Source: Elusimicrobiota bacterium (GTDB lineage Bacteria; Elusimicrobiota; Elusimicrobia; Elusimicrobiales; UBA9959). From it: DNA of 59,447 nucleotides. The notes under the pieces are model-generated. The model had not been told where the DNA came from. It did not search any database and saw only the letters and a program-made list of their open reading frames with translations. Position 1 is the stretch's first letter. Each line of letters begins with the position of its first letter. The translations under genes and the position numbers were made by a program. The DNA lies in assembly GCA_029267355.1 (NCBI GenBank), contig JAJUJA010000005.1:1-59447 (forward strand). The letters are read 5' to 3'. Shown here one piece after another: positions 34,265 through 42,604 of the stretch.

Positions 34265-34980
34265 TATTTTCCTTCTTGAGAATTTTCAGTTTGTGAATCT
34301 TCTTCCTTCTGCTCAACCGCGGCAGTTTGCGGGGCCTGAGACTGAACTTCAGTTTCAGGATCTTTTTTCAACTCACCGGCCGCTTCCTCAAAAAGCGACG
34401 GGGTCTGCTCTTCCTGTTTTGGGCCCGCCATTATTTCATTGACTCTGTCAACGCTTTCCTTTGAAATCATATTTTCAAGATGAGGCAGGTCGGCCAGCGA
34501 GTTAAGGCCGAACTGTCTCAGGAATTCTTCCGTAGTTCCGAAAAGTATCGGTCTGCCTATGGTCTCAGCCCTGCCGAGAACCGTTATCAGCTTTCTTTCC
34601 AGCAAAGTGTCAAGCGGCCCCATAACGTCAACACCTCTTATTCTCTCTATCTGAGCCCTTGTCACCGGCTGTTTATAGGCAATTATACAAAGCGTTTCCA
34701 GAGCCGCATTTGAAAGCCGCATGGTAAGCCTTGTCTGATAAAGTTTTCTCACCCAGAGACTATACTCGCTTCTCGTGGCCATTTGCCAGCCGCCGGCGAC
34801 TTTCATAATACAAAGCGCGCGGTTTTCAATATCATAGGAGTGTTTGATCTTCTCCAGTATTTCTTCCATATGCTTGACATTCTTGACTTCGCATATCTTG
34901 GCCATTCTTTCGGTTTTTATCGGCTCATCCGTTATGAACAAAAGAGTTTCAACGGCTTTTATCAATTCATTTTCTTCCAT
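34264..34980 (-). CDS. scpB: Segregation and condensation protein B
   Basis: 238 residues. Two winged-helix domains span about 1-180 (ELIKAVETLLFITDEPIKTE, ETLCIIAYKQPVTRAQIERI in outline; the core IIAYKQPVTR is diagnostic). The last 50 residues are a Glu/Gln-rich disordered tail. With ScpA it regulates SMC ATPase in chromosome compaction. A GGAG site precedes the ATG. It lies 12 bases after scpA, the standard order. Confidence 0.93.
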   Translation of the reverse strand: MEENELIKAVETLLFITDEPIKTERMAKICEVKNVKHMEEILEKIKHSYDIENRALCIMKVAGGWQMATRSEYSLWVRKLYQTRLTMRLSNAALETLCIIAYKQPVTRAQIERIRGVDVMGPLDTLLERKLITVLGRAETIGRPILFGTTEEFLRQFGLNSLADLPHLENMISKESVDRVNEIMAGPKQEEQTPSLFEEAAGELKKDPETEVQSQAPQTAAVEQKEEDSQTENSQEGK

Positions 34981-34992
34981 AGTGTTCTCCGA

Positions 34993-35703
34993 TTAATTTT
35001 CCGGCTCTTTTCTGGCGTAAATTCTCACTTCCTTGAAAGCATCATCTTGAGAAACAATTATCTTTCTCTGCTTTATAAGCTCAAGCATGGCCAGAAAGCA
35101 GGTTATTATCGCAAGTTTTTTAGTCTCATTTTCAAAAACCTCGTCAAGAAGAACCCATTCTTTCGCGGCGAGAAGATTCATTATTTTTTCCATCCTGCTT
35201 TCTATAGGAAAATCCTCTCCGCTTATCTCTTTTCTATCCGGCAGTTTTTCAAAAGCCCTTTTAACCGCCTCTATTATGGCCGCAAATTCGGCGTCCAGAA
35301 CTTTATCCTCCACGCTGAAAACCGGGGAGCCTCTGTAAAAAACGTCTCTATACTTGACAAAACGCTCTTCCAGAACCTTGGAAGCGGTCTTAAATTTCTG
35401 ATACTCTTCAAGCTGCTGTATGAGCCCGGCTCTGGGGTCCTGCCCTTCCTCGCCTTCCTCCGGACTCGGCTGTTTAGGCAAAAGCATCTTCGCCTTTATC
35501 TGCATAAGAGTTGAAGCCATGACAAGGAATTCCCCAGCTACTTCCAGATTAAGCTCTTTCATCACTTCCAGATAGGAAAGATATTCGCTTGTTATTTCCG
35601 ATATCTTTATGTCGTATATATCCATGTTGTTTTTTTTGACCAGATACAGAAGCAGGTCAAGAGGCCCTTCAAAAACCTCAAGATGTATGTCCATCATATT
35701 CAT
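34993..35703 (-). CDS. scpA: Segregation and condensation protein A (kleisin)
   Basis: 236 residues. The N-terminal LEVFEGPLDLLLYLVKKNNM is the kleisin signature that contacts the SMC neck, followed by DIYDIKISEIT and EFLVMASTLMQIKAKMLLP. It bridges the SMC heads and binds ScpB. The ATG at 35703 overlaps the trpS stop as ATGA and is chosen over a far upstream in-frame start at 35757 that lies inside trpS. Confidence 0.93.
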   Translation of the reverse strand: MNMMDIHLEVFEGPLDLLLYLVKKNNMDIYDIKISEITSEYLSYLEVMKELNLEVAGEFLVMASTLMQIKAKMLLPKQPSPEEGEEGQDPRAGLIQQLEEYQKFKTASKVLEERFVKYRDVFYRGSPVFSVEDKVLDAEFAAIIEAVKRAFEKLPDRKEISGEDFPIESRMEKIMNLLAAKEWVLLDEVFENETKKLAIITCFLAMLELIKQRKIIVSQDDAFKEVRIYARKEPEN

Positions 35704-36785
35704 ATAAGTTTGGCCTCCGCCGAAGCTTTTTTCATGGTTTCTTCGGCCTTTTCGCATGCCTTTTCGGCTCCTTCTTTCAGCACTTTTTCAACATAAGCGA
35801 AATCCGAGCAGTATCTTGAAATTTTCTCAGACATATCCTTCATTGAAGGATTCATCAGTTCATAAAGATGTTTTTTGCAGGCTCCGCATCCTATGGCGCC
35901 TTCCCTGCACTCTCTCTCTCTGACCGAAAAATTATTATTGTAAAGCTTATGAAAAGCGAACACGACGCAGCCGTCTGGATTGCCCTTGTCATTTGCTTTA
36001 AGTTTTGAGGGGTCCGTGAACATCTTCTTTATCTTGCCTTCCAGCGCCGCATCGCAGTCTGAAAGCTCTATGGTATTGCCGTAGGATTTTGACATTTTCC
36101 TTTTATCAAGGCCGGGGACGAAGGGAGAAGAGGTAAAAAGAGGCTGAGGCTCAACAAATACCTTGCATTTGAATATATGGTTAAAGCGCCTGGCTATTTC
36201 CCTTGTCAGCTCCAGATGCGGCAGCTGGTCTTTGCCTATGGGAACATGCGAGGCGCCGTAAAGCAGTATATCAGCCGCCTGTAAGACTGGATAGCCAAGA
36301 AAGCCGTAATTGCTCAGCTCGGAATTCAGGGCCATATTTTCCTCGGCAGTGAAGCCGTGCGATGAAGCCACAGCATCCATGGCGCCTTCGCTCTTTTTCA
36401 TCTTGTCTTCCTGGCCTTTGTATTTTTGCCTATAAAGCTCCGTCAATTGCTCCTTAAAAGTCGGATTTCTCAAAAGCCAGGATATCGGCGTTATCATTCC
36501 AAGCATCAGATAAAGCTCGCTGTGCGCTTTTACATGGGATTGTCTGAAAATGACGCATTTTTCCGGATTTAAGCCCGCGGCCAGCCAGTCGGCGGCCAGT
36601 TTAAGAGTATTTTCATTTACGGGTGTTTTTTCAAAAGCTGTGGTGAGGGCATGCCAGTCGGCGGCAAAGAAATAGCATTCGCAGTTTTCCTGAAGCTCAA
36701 GATAATTTTTTAAGGCGCCCCAGTAATTGCCCAAATGAAGGCGTCCCGTGGGGCGCATACCTGACACTATTGTTCTTTTTTCCAT
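35700..36785 (-). CDS. trpS: Tryptophanyl-tRNA synthetase
   Basis: 361 residues, class I synthetase. PTGRLHLGNYWGAL contains the HIGH-type motif and KMSKSYGNTI is the KMSKS loop. It charges tRNA-Trp. A Cys-containing insert near the C-terminus (CREGAIGCGACKKHL) resembles a metal-binding site seen in some TrpRS proteins. The ATG at 36785 is placed one base after the M50 gene stop; an upstream start at 36806 would run into that gene. Confidence 0.95.
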   Translation of the reverse strand: MEKRTIVSGMRPTGRLHLGNYWGALKNYLELQENCECYFFAADWHALTTAFEKTPVNENTLKLAADWLAAGLNPEKCVIFRQSHVKAHSELYLMLGMITPISWLLRNPTFKEQLTELYRQKYKGQEDKMKKSEGAMDAVASSHGFTAEENMALNSELSNYGFLGYPVLQAADILLYGASHVPIGKDQLPHLELTREIARRFNHIFKCKVFVEPQPLFTSSPFVPGLDKRKMSKSYGNTIELSDCDAALEGKIKKMFTDPSKLKANDKGNPDGCVVFAFHKLYNNNFSVRERECREGAIGCGACKKHLYELMNPSMKDMSEKISRYCSDFAYVEKVLKEGAEKACEKAEETMKKASAEAKLI

Positions 36786-36786
36786 G

Positions 36787-37422
36787 TTATACCGCCAGTC
36801 CGGCAAGAGCCATCAATTTTAAAACTAAACCCATAGGATAAACGATAAAAAGCTTGAACAGGCCTGTCAGAGCCATGAATATTATGATGTAAAAGCCGTA
36901 GGGTATATGCCTTTCATAGACCTGAAGCGCCTTATAAGGCAGAAGCCCCATAAGTATCTGGCTGCCGTCAAGAGGATATATGGGGATGAGGTTAAAGAAA
37001 GCCAAAGCGATGTTTATATACACCATAAAAGTCAGAAGATGGTAAAAAGGGACAAAAAAGGCAAGACCAAAAAGGCCTGAGATATAAAAAAGCTTAAGGA
37101 CAGCCGCGCTTAGAAAGGCAAGAGCGAAGTTGGAAGCCGGGCCGCTGGCAGCCACAAAAACCATATCATATCTTGGATCTCTCATCCTGTATGGATTTAC
37201 CGGCACCGGCTTGGCCCAGCCTATGAAAGGCATATGTGAAAAGTATGCCAGAGCCGGCAAAATTATGGTGCCGACCGGGTCTATATGCGGTATGGGATTA
37301 AGCGTGAGACGGCCGGAGAGATATGCCGTATCATCGCCCCTTTTATAAGCCGTATAACCATGCATAAATTCGTGAATTATGATGGAAAAAAACAAGGCGG
37401 GTATTTGTAAAATCCACTCCAT
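36787..37422 (-). CDS. M50 site-2-protease-family membrane metalloprotease
   Basis: 211 residues with five to six hydrophobic segments. The zinc motif HEFMH lies in the first helix and the third ligand motif is in YPLDGSQIL. This is the compact, PDZ-less Rip-like group often found upstream of trpS and scpAB in bacteria. It cleaves substrates within the membrane. Two starts are possible: ATG at 37428 lies only two bases after a -10 box, while 37422 (MEWILQ) lies eight bases after it and is preferred. It heads the operon down to glgA. Confidence 0.9.
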   Translation of the reverse strand: MEWILQIPALFFSIIIHEFMHGYTAYKRGDDTAYLSGRLTLNPIPHIDPVGTIILPALAYFSHMPFIGWAKPVPVNPYRMRDPRYDMVFVAASGPASNFALAFLSAAVLKLFYISGLFGLAFFVPFYHLLTFMVYINIALAFFNLIPIYPLDGSQILMGLLPYKALQVYERHIPYGFYIIIFMALTGLFKLFIVYPMGLVLKLMALAGLAV

Positions 37423-37430
37423 AAGCATAA

Positions 37431-37460
37431 ATTATATTATTTATTTGATTTGACTTCCAA
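37431..37460 (-). promoter_or_regulatory. Promoter of the M50-trpS-scpAB-galT-glgA operon, leaderless arrangement
   Basis: On the minus strand TTGGAA (37460-37455), an 18-base spacer and TATAAT (37436-37431). The -10 ends eight bases before the preferred ATG at 37422. Confidence 0.6.
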
Positions 37461-37472
37461 ATGGTTAAGAAA

Positions 37473-39008
37473 TCAAAGCATCTTGAATAGAGAGACGGTG
37501 GAAGTTTTGCCCTTCAGGCCTGTATCGGCAAGAAAAACAAATCTTTCTCTGAAGGTTTTTTCGATTACCGCATTGAGAAAGTCCCGGCTTGCAATCACAT
37601 CGCAGGCAAAGTCTTTCGTTTTTCCCTCTATTCTGGCCGCAACATTTACAGTATCGCCTATGAAGGTATATTCAAGCCTTGAGGGCGTGCCGACATTTCC
37701 GGCTACAAGAGTGCCTGCATGCAGGCCTATGCCGAAGGCGACATCAAAGGGATACTTTTTAAGCGAATTGAATTTTTTAAGAGCTTCCCGCATTGCAATT
37801 GAACAATTAACCGCCGCATCGGCGTAATTTTCGCAGCCCAGAGTCGGCGAGAATACGCACATTATCCCGTCTCCCATAAACTTGCTGACTATGCCCCTGT
37901 TTTCTATTACCGGCGGAGTTATGTATGAAAAATAATCGTTCAGGAAAGCCACCAGGTCCCTGGGAGACATTTTTTCGCTTATACCGGTGAAGTTTCTTAT
38001 ATCGCAAAACATCACGGCCGATTTTATTTCGTCACCGCCGAGGTTTACCTTGCCTTTTTTTACAAGCTCTCTGGCTATTTCTATTGACAGATATTTTCCG
38101 AATGTGGAATAAAGGTATTCTCTTTCCTTAAGGCCTTCAAGCATAAAATTAAAGCCGGCTTTTATTTTTCCTATCTCATCATTGAAATAAACCCTGGTCC
38201 TTGCCTCATAATCCCCGTTAGAAGCCCTTTTCATTTTCTCGGCGAGAATATCAAGTGGTTTTTGCAGGCCGTGGAATATGCTGGTAAGTCCGGTAAACAG
38301 AAACATTATGAAAAACAAAACGGCGGAATTTATATCTCCGCTGTACTTGGCAAGAGGAACATCCGCCTTAAGCGCCAAAAAAAGCATAATAAAAGGCAGG
38401 ACAGCGCAGGAAATTACAAGAGCCATAAGCTTATAAAAAAAAGGCACAGTTTTTCCCATTCTCGGCAGGTAAAGCTCGTTCTTGTCATAAAGCTGAAGCA
38501 TCAGGTCATCTATTCTGTAAAGAGTTGAATCCACATAGGGAAGTATGAATCCAAGCTGAACGATAAAGGAAAACAAAACGGCCGGAAACATGGTTTTCCA
38601 GAATGATAATCCCGCCGCATCAAAGCGAAGCCAGTAAAAAAACTCAAACAAAAAAAGGGATAAGACATAAAAGTAGATGAAAGAGAAATTGATATTTTCT
38701 ATTTTTTTTCTCAATCTCAGTTTCAGGCTCTCATCAGGGTTTTTCAAGTATTTCCTGAAATCAGAAAACCACACATAGGCGGCTATAGCCATGAAAGGAA
38801 CGGCTCCAAAGGCCGCCCCTCCGGCTTTGCCGATAAGTATTTCAAGATTTTCACCAGAAAGGCCTGTGTAACCGGAAAAGGTTATCAAAAAAAATTTTGA
38901 GAAACTCTCGTTTATTGCATAAACCAGGAAAAGCAGAAAACCGATGCCGTAAAGCTTTTGCAGCTGCTTTTTGGCTTTTTCATTGAGAATAATTTCATTG
39001 TCTTTCAT
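37473..39008 (-). CDS. Membrane adenylate/guanylate cyclase (class III) with HAMP-like linker
   Basis: 511 residues. About six membrane helices (roughly 20-250) and a HAMP-like segment (LQKPLDILAEKMKRASNGDY) lead into a class III cyclase domain from about residue 310: SAVMFCDIRNFTGISEKM with a metal-binding Asp, KFMGDGIMCVFSP with the second Asp, and FIGDTVNVAARIEG with the transition-state Asn and Arg. It makes a cyclic nucleotide second messenger in response to a membrane signal. The start is put at 39008, because the in-frame ATG at 39029 lies inside the tRNA gene. It begins 12 bases after the tRNA and is probably transcribed with it. Confidence 0.9.
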   Translation of the reverse strand: MKDNEIILNEKAKKQLQKLYGIGFLLFLVYAINESFSKFFLITFSGYTGLSGENLEILIGKAGGAAFGAVPFMAIAAYVWFSDFRKYLKNPDESLKLRLRKKIENINFSFIYFYVLSLFLFEFFYWLRFDAAGLSFWKTMFPAVLFSFIVQLGFILPYVDSTLYRIDDLMLQLYDKNELYLPRMGKTVPFFYKLMALVISCAVLPFIMLFLALKADVPLAKYSGDINSAVLFFIMFLFTGLTSIFHGLQKPLDILAEKMKRASNGDYEARTRVYFNDEIGKIKAGFNFMLEGLKEREYLYSTFGKYLSIEIARELVKKGKVNLGGDEIKSAVMFCDIRNFTGISEKMSPRDLVAFLNDYFSYITPPVIENRGIVSKFMGDGIMCVFSPTLGCENYADAAVNCSIAMREALKKFNSLKKYPFDVAFGIGLHAGTLVAGNVGTPSRLEYTFIGDTVNVAARIEGKTKDFACDVIASRDFLNAVIEKTFRERFVFLADTGLKGKTSTVSLFKML

Positions 39009-39020
39009 ATAAAACAAAAC

Positions 39021-39092
39021 TGCGCCCATCGAGAATCGAACTCGAATCTACGGCTTCGCAGGCCGGCGCTCTATCCATTGAGCTATGGGCGC
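39021..39092 (-). tRNA. tRNA-Arg, anticodon GCG
   Basis: A 72-base cloverleaf: acceptor GCGCCCA/TGGGCGC, D stem GCTC/GAGC with GG in the loop, anticodon stem CCGGC/GCCGT (four of five pairs), loop CTGCGAA, T arm TCGAG-TTCGATT-CTCGA and discriminator A. No CCA is encoded. The anticodon GCG reads CGC and, by wobble, CGU; most bacteria use ACG (edited to inosine) for this box. The gene sits 11 bases after the stop of the aldehyde dehydrogenase and 12 bases before the cyclase start, all in one direction. Confidence 0.93.
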
Positions 39093-39103
39093 GGTCAAAA
39101 CTC

Positions 39104-40732
39104 TTACTTCTCCGCCATGAACGGATACTTATAGTCGCAGGGCGGAACAAAGTTTTCCTTAACAGCCCTTGGAGAAGTCCATCTTATGAGGTTGAGATAG
39201 CTTCCGGCCTTGTCATTTGTGCCGCTGGCTCTGGCGCCGCCGAAAGGCTGCTGACCCACCACAGCGCCTGTGGGTTTGTCATTGATGTAGAAGTTTCCGG
39301 CTGAATTCTCAAGGGCGTCCATGGCCTTTATTATAGCCGTCCTGTCCTGCGAGAAAATCGCTCCGGTCAGGGCATAAGGCGAGGTTGCATCGCAAATCTC
39401 CAGCGTTTCCTCAAACTTGGAATCTTTGTAGATATAGACGGTTATCACAGGGCCGAATATTTCCTCGCGCATGGTCTTAAAATCAGGCTTCATGGCCTCT
39501 ATGAGAGTGGGTTCTATGAAATAGCCCTGGGAATCATCGCATTTGCCGCCGGCCAAGATTTTTGCGTCGGAAGAAGAAGCGGCATAGTCTATGTAATTCT
39601 TTATGTTCTGGTAGGCGGACTTGTCTATCACGGCGTTCACAAAATTGCTGAAATCTTCAGCCGGTCCCATTTTGAGGCCTTTGATCTGGCTTATGAGCTC
39701 GTCCTTTATCTCTTTCCATACGCTTTCAGGTATATAAGCCCTTGAAGCAGCAGAACATTTCTGGCCCTGATATTCAAAAGCTCCTCTGACTATGGCTGTT
39801 ATAAGCGCCTTCCTGTCAGCTGAAGGATGGGCGAAAATAAAATCTTTGCCGCCTGTTTCGCCGACTATTCTCGGATAGCCTTTATAGTTGTCGAGATTTT
39901 TAACTATTGTAGACCACATGCCGTTGAACACCCCTGTTGAGCCGGTAAAATGAAGCCCCATAAAATCGGGGCTGTTCAGGGCTGGATTGCCGACATCTCC
40001 GCCTGAGCCGGGAACCATATTTATGACCCCATCAGGAAGGCCGGCCGCCTGCCAGAGCTTCATAAGGAAATAAGCCGAATAAACGGCGGTTGAAGCCGGT
40101 TTCCACAGCACCGTATTGCCCATTATGGCCGGCGAAGTCGGCAAATTGCCGGCTATTGAAGTGAAGTTAAACGGAGTGACTGCAAAGACGAAGCCTTCAA
40201 GAGGCCTGTAATCCATATAGTTCCATGTCGGCCTGGGAGAATAAGGCTGATTTGAATAGATTTGCTGAGCAAAATAAGTGTTAAAACGGTAAAAATCCAC
40301 AAGTTCGCAGGCGGAATCTATTTCGGCCTGAAAGGGATTCTTGGACTGGCCGAGCATTGTGGCCGCATTCAGCGTTTGTCTCATAGGCCCGGCAAGAAGC
40401 TCAGCGGCTTTAAGGAAAATGGCCGCTCTTTGCTCAAAAGGCATTTTCGCCCATATCTTTTTCGCCTTTTTGCTTTCTTCAATGGCCATCTCCACCTCTT
40501 TGGCCGAAGCTCTGTGATATCTGCCTATTACTTTTTTGTTTTCATGCGGAATAACTATATCGGAGGTTTTTCCAGTTCTTATTTCCTTGCCTCCTATAAA
40601 AAGCGGTATATCTATTACCTGGGCTCTGAGCTCCTCTATTTTATCTTTTAGCTCCTTTCTCTCAGGCGCGCCGGGCGCATAAGAAAGGACCGGCTCATTT
40701 TGCGGCGTGGGGACTTGAAGAATTGCGTTCAT
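39104..40732 (-). CDS. pruA: 1-pyrroline-5-carboxylate dehydrogenase
   Basis: 542 residues, aldehyde dehydrogenase superfamily. It oxidises glutamate semialdehyde to glutamate in proline and arginine breakdown. Catalytic Cys is in YQGQKCSAASRAY, the general-base Glu in VGETGGKDF, and the C-terminal PFGGARASGTNDKAG is typical of the P5CDH type rather than other dehydrogenases. It has no PutA proline dehydrogenase domain. A Shine-Dalgarno GGAGG precedes the ATG. Confidence 0.93.
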   Translation of the reverse strand: MNAILQVPTPQNEPVLSYAPGAPERKELKDKIEELRAQVIDIPLFIGGKEIRTGKTSDIVIPHENKKVIGRYHRASAKEVEMAIEESKKAKKIWAKMPFEQRAAIFLKAAELLAGPMRQTLNAATMLGQSKNPFQAEIDSACELVDFYRFNTYFAQQIYSNQPYSPRPTWNYMDYRPLEGFVFAVTPFNFTSIAGNLPTSPAIMGNTVLWKPASTAVYSAYFLMKLWQAAGLPDGVINMVPGSGGDVGNPALNSPDFMGLHFTGSTGVFNGMWSTIVKNLDNYKGYPRIVGETGGKDFIFAHPSADRKALITAIVRGAFEYQGQKCSAASRAYIPESVWKEIKDELISQIKGLKMGPAEDFSNFVNAVIDKSAYQNIKNYIDYAASSSDAKILAGGKCDDSQGYFIEPTLIEAMKPDFKTMREEIFGPVITVYIYKDSKFEETLEICDATSPYALTGAIFSQDRTAIIKAMDALENSAGNFYINDKPTGAVVGQQPFGGARASGTNDKAGSYLNLIRWTSPRAVKENFVPPCDYKYPFMAEK

Positions 40733-40740
40733 TTTAACCT

Positions 40741-40785
40741 CCGAAATTCGGCCATTGGGCCGTAAAATTGTTCAATATAATTATA
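40741..40785 (-). promoter_or_regulatory. pruA promoter -10 and leader with competing hairpins
   Basis: On the minus strand TATAAT (40785-40780) is followed by a 47-base leader. In it CGGCC-CAAT-GGCCG (40762-40749) forms a hairpin, and the overlapping CCGA-ATT-TCGG (40751-40741) could form another that reaches the Shine-Dalgarno GGAGG. The two cannot form together. The -35 is weak. Confidence 0.4.
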
Positions 40786-40831
40786 ACAAGTTAGGGGAGA
40801 TCAAAAAAGCCGAATAATTACTTGTCAGGTT

Positions 40832-42604
40832 TCAAATGCCCAAAAGTTTCTTCCACCAGGTTTTTTCAACAGCAGGCTCCATCTCCTTCTTTTCCGTCTC
40901 CCTGTAAACTGGCAGTGAAAAGGTAAAAACGGCGCCTTTGCCCGGCTCGCTTTGAACGGTTATATTGCCCCCCTGCATTACAACCATGGCCTTGGTTATA
41001 GCCAGTCCAAGTCCTGTTCCGCCGGCTTTTTCGCCTGAAGCCGCCTGAACGAACTTATCAAAAATTTTGCCTATCTCCTCTTTTTTGATTCCGCATCCGC
41101 TGTCTTTAACGGAAAAGAAAACGAAATTTGACAGGGCGTCTTTCCCTCTGTAAGCGTAAATCTCTATTTTACCGCCTGACGGAGTAAATTTCAATGAATT
41201 GGACAGCAAATTTATTACGATCTGTTCCGACCTTCTCTTATCGCAATATACAGCCGGCAAATTCTCCTCAAATGAGACTGATATAGGCACCTGTTTTGAC
41301 TGAGACCAGGCCCTCATGGACTCCGAAGCGCCTTTTATTATTTCTTCCGGCCTGTTTTCCATAAGGCTGAAAGTCATTTTCCCGGATTGAAGCTTGGAAA
41401 AATCAAGTATGTCGCTTATTATGGAATTAAGCCTTTCAGAATTTCTTATGGCCGTTTTTATCATATTATCCACTGAAGGCGCCAAACTTTCTCTTGAAAC
41501 AAGGTCCAGAGCCATTTTGATGGATGTAAGCGGGGATCGAAGTTCATGCGTCATAGTTGATATAAAGTCATCCTTGAGTTTGTCCAATTCCTGAAGCTTT
41601 GCTATATCCGTAGGCAGAGAGATGGTACCTACTATTTTGCCGTCCTCGTTCTTTATTAAAGCGGTTGAATTTTTTATCGTCTTTGACAGATCTTCCTTGC
41701 CTTTAATGCTCACATTCTGTTCAACCTTTCTGTCCTCGGGACTTTTAAGCTCATTTGCTATGTTCACTATCTGGCTTTCAAGGTTTGCCACATCAAGTAT
41801 CTTTTTGCCGGCAATCTCACTTAAAGGCCTGCCTGTTATCGCCTGTGCCTGAGGATTCATCATTATCACATGGCCGTCCTTGTCAACCGTCAATATGCCG
41901 TTTGCTATATTGGTTATTACGGCCTGCGTTCTCTCATAGTCGTTTTCAAGTCTTGTTTTTTCTTTTCTTATTTTTTCAACCGCCTGATTTATCCTTGTCT
42001 CAACCTCGCTTCTGAATTTTTCAAACAGAGCATCTATTATCATTTTTTGCTGGGCAGGGTCTTCGGTAAGTTTTGAAACTATTGTTCTTAAGCTTTCTTC
42101 AAAATTTTTTCCGCTTATATCTTTTGAGATATCAGCAGTATTTACGCCAGACTCTTGTGGTTTTGAGCCGGGAGCATCTTTTGACGCCTTCACATAAAGG
42201 GACTTTATCAGCCTTATTTTTTCTATCTCAAAAGTTTTAAGGAATTCCTCGGCGCTTGATTTATGCGAAATTATTTTTGGAAAAGCCACCAGCTCCTTTT
42301 GTGAAACTTCGGGAGAGAAAACTATGCTGTCGCAAGCCGTTTTTTTATAGATATTTGCGAGGGAATTCGGCACTCTGTCCGCGCTTAAAAGCTGCACTCC
42401 GTTAAAAAGAAGCCGCCCCTGCTCCAGAGTAAAAACCAGCTCGTTTATTCCTTCGCTTTGAGCGACTGACTCTATATATTTTTTGGACTCAGCGGAAGCT
42501 TCAATGACCTGCGGATGCCCGCTTGAATAAAGATTGCTTTGAACAATAAGCCTTGTAAAGCTTTTCAAAAAATTTATAAGTTCGGCTCTTGTTTTTTCGT
42601 TCAT
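40832..42604 (-). CDS. PAS sensor histidine kinase with uncharacterised N-terminal domain
   Basis: 590 residues, no clear membrane helix. Residues 1-140 form an alpha/beta region not recognised by eye (SSGHPQVIEASAESKKYIES, LEQGRLLFNGVQL), of the kind seen in some cytoplasmic kinases and HD-GYP proteins. A helical linker (about 165-225) leads to a PAS domain (about 225-335), phosphoacceptor THELRSPL with His353 and a HATPase domain with GTGLGLAITKAMV. It overlaps the UDP-sugar dehydrogenase gene by four bases. No adjacent regulator. Confidence 0.9.
   Translation of the reverse strand: MNEKTRAELINFLKSFTRLIVQSNLYSSGHPQVIEASAESKKYIESVAQSEGINELVFTLEQGRLLFNGVQLLSADRVPNSLANIYKKTACDSIVFSPEVSQKELVAFPKIISHKSSAEEFLKTFEIEKIRLIKSLYVKASKDAPGSKPQESGVNTADISKDISGKNFEESLRTIVSKLTEDPAQQKMIIDALFEKFRSEVETRINQAVEKIRKEKTRLENDYERTQAVITNIANGILTVDKDGHVIMMNPQAQAITGRPLSEIAGKKILDVANLESQIVNIANELKSPEDRKVEQNVSIKGKEDLSKTIKNSTALIKNEDGKIVGTISLPTDIAKLQELDKLKDDFISTMTHELRSPLTSIKMALDLVSRESLAPSVDNMIKTAIRNSERLNSIISDILDFSKLQSGKMTFSLMENRPEEIIKGASESMRAWSQSKQVPISVSFEENLPAVYCDKRRSEQIVINLLSNSLKFTPSGGKIEIYAYRGKDALSNFVFFSVKDSGCGIKKEEIGKIFDKFVQAASGEKAGGTGLGLAITKAMVVMQGGNITVQSEPGKGAVFTFSLPVYRETEKKEMEPAVEKTWWKKLLGI

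Noticed and set aside
34783-35514. 243-residue plus-strand reading frame opposite scpA and scpB
   Set aside because: It lies antisense to two well-recognised genes and its composition is that of a shadow frame.
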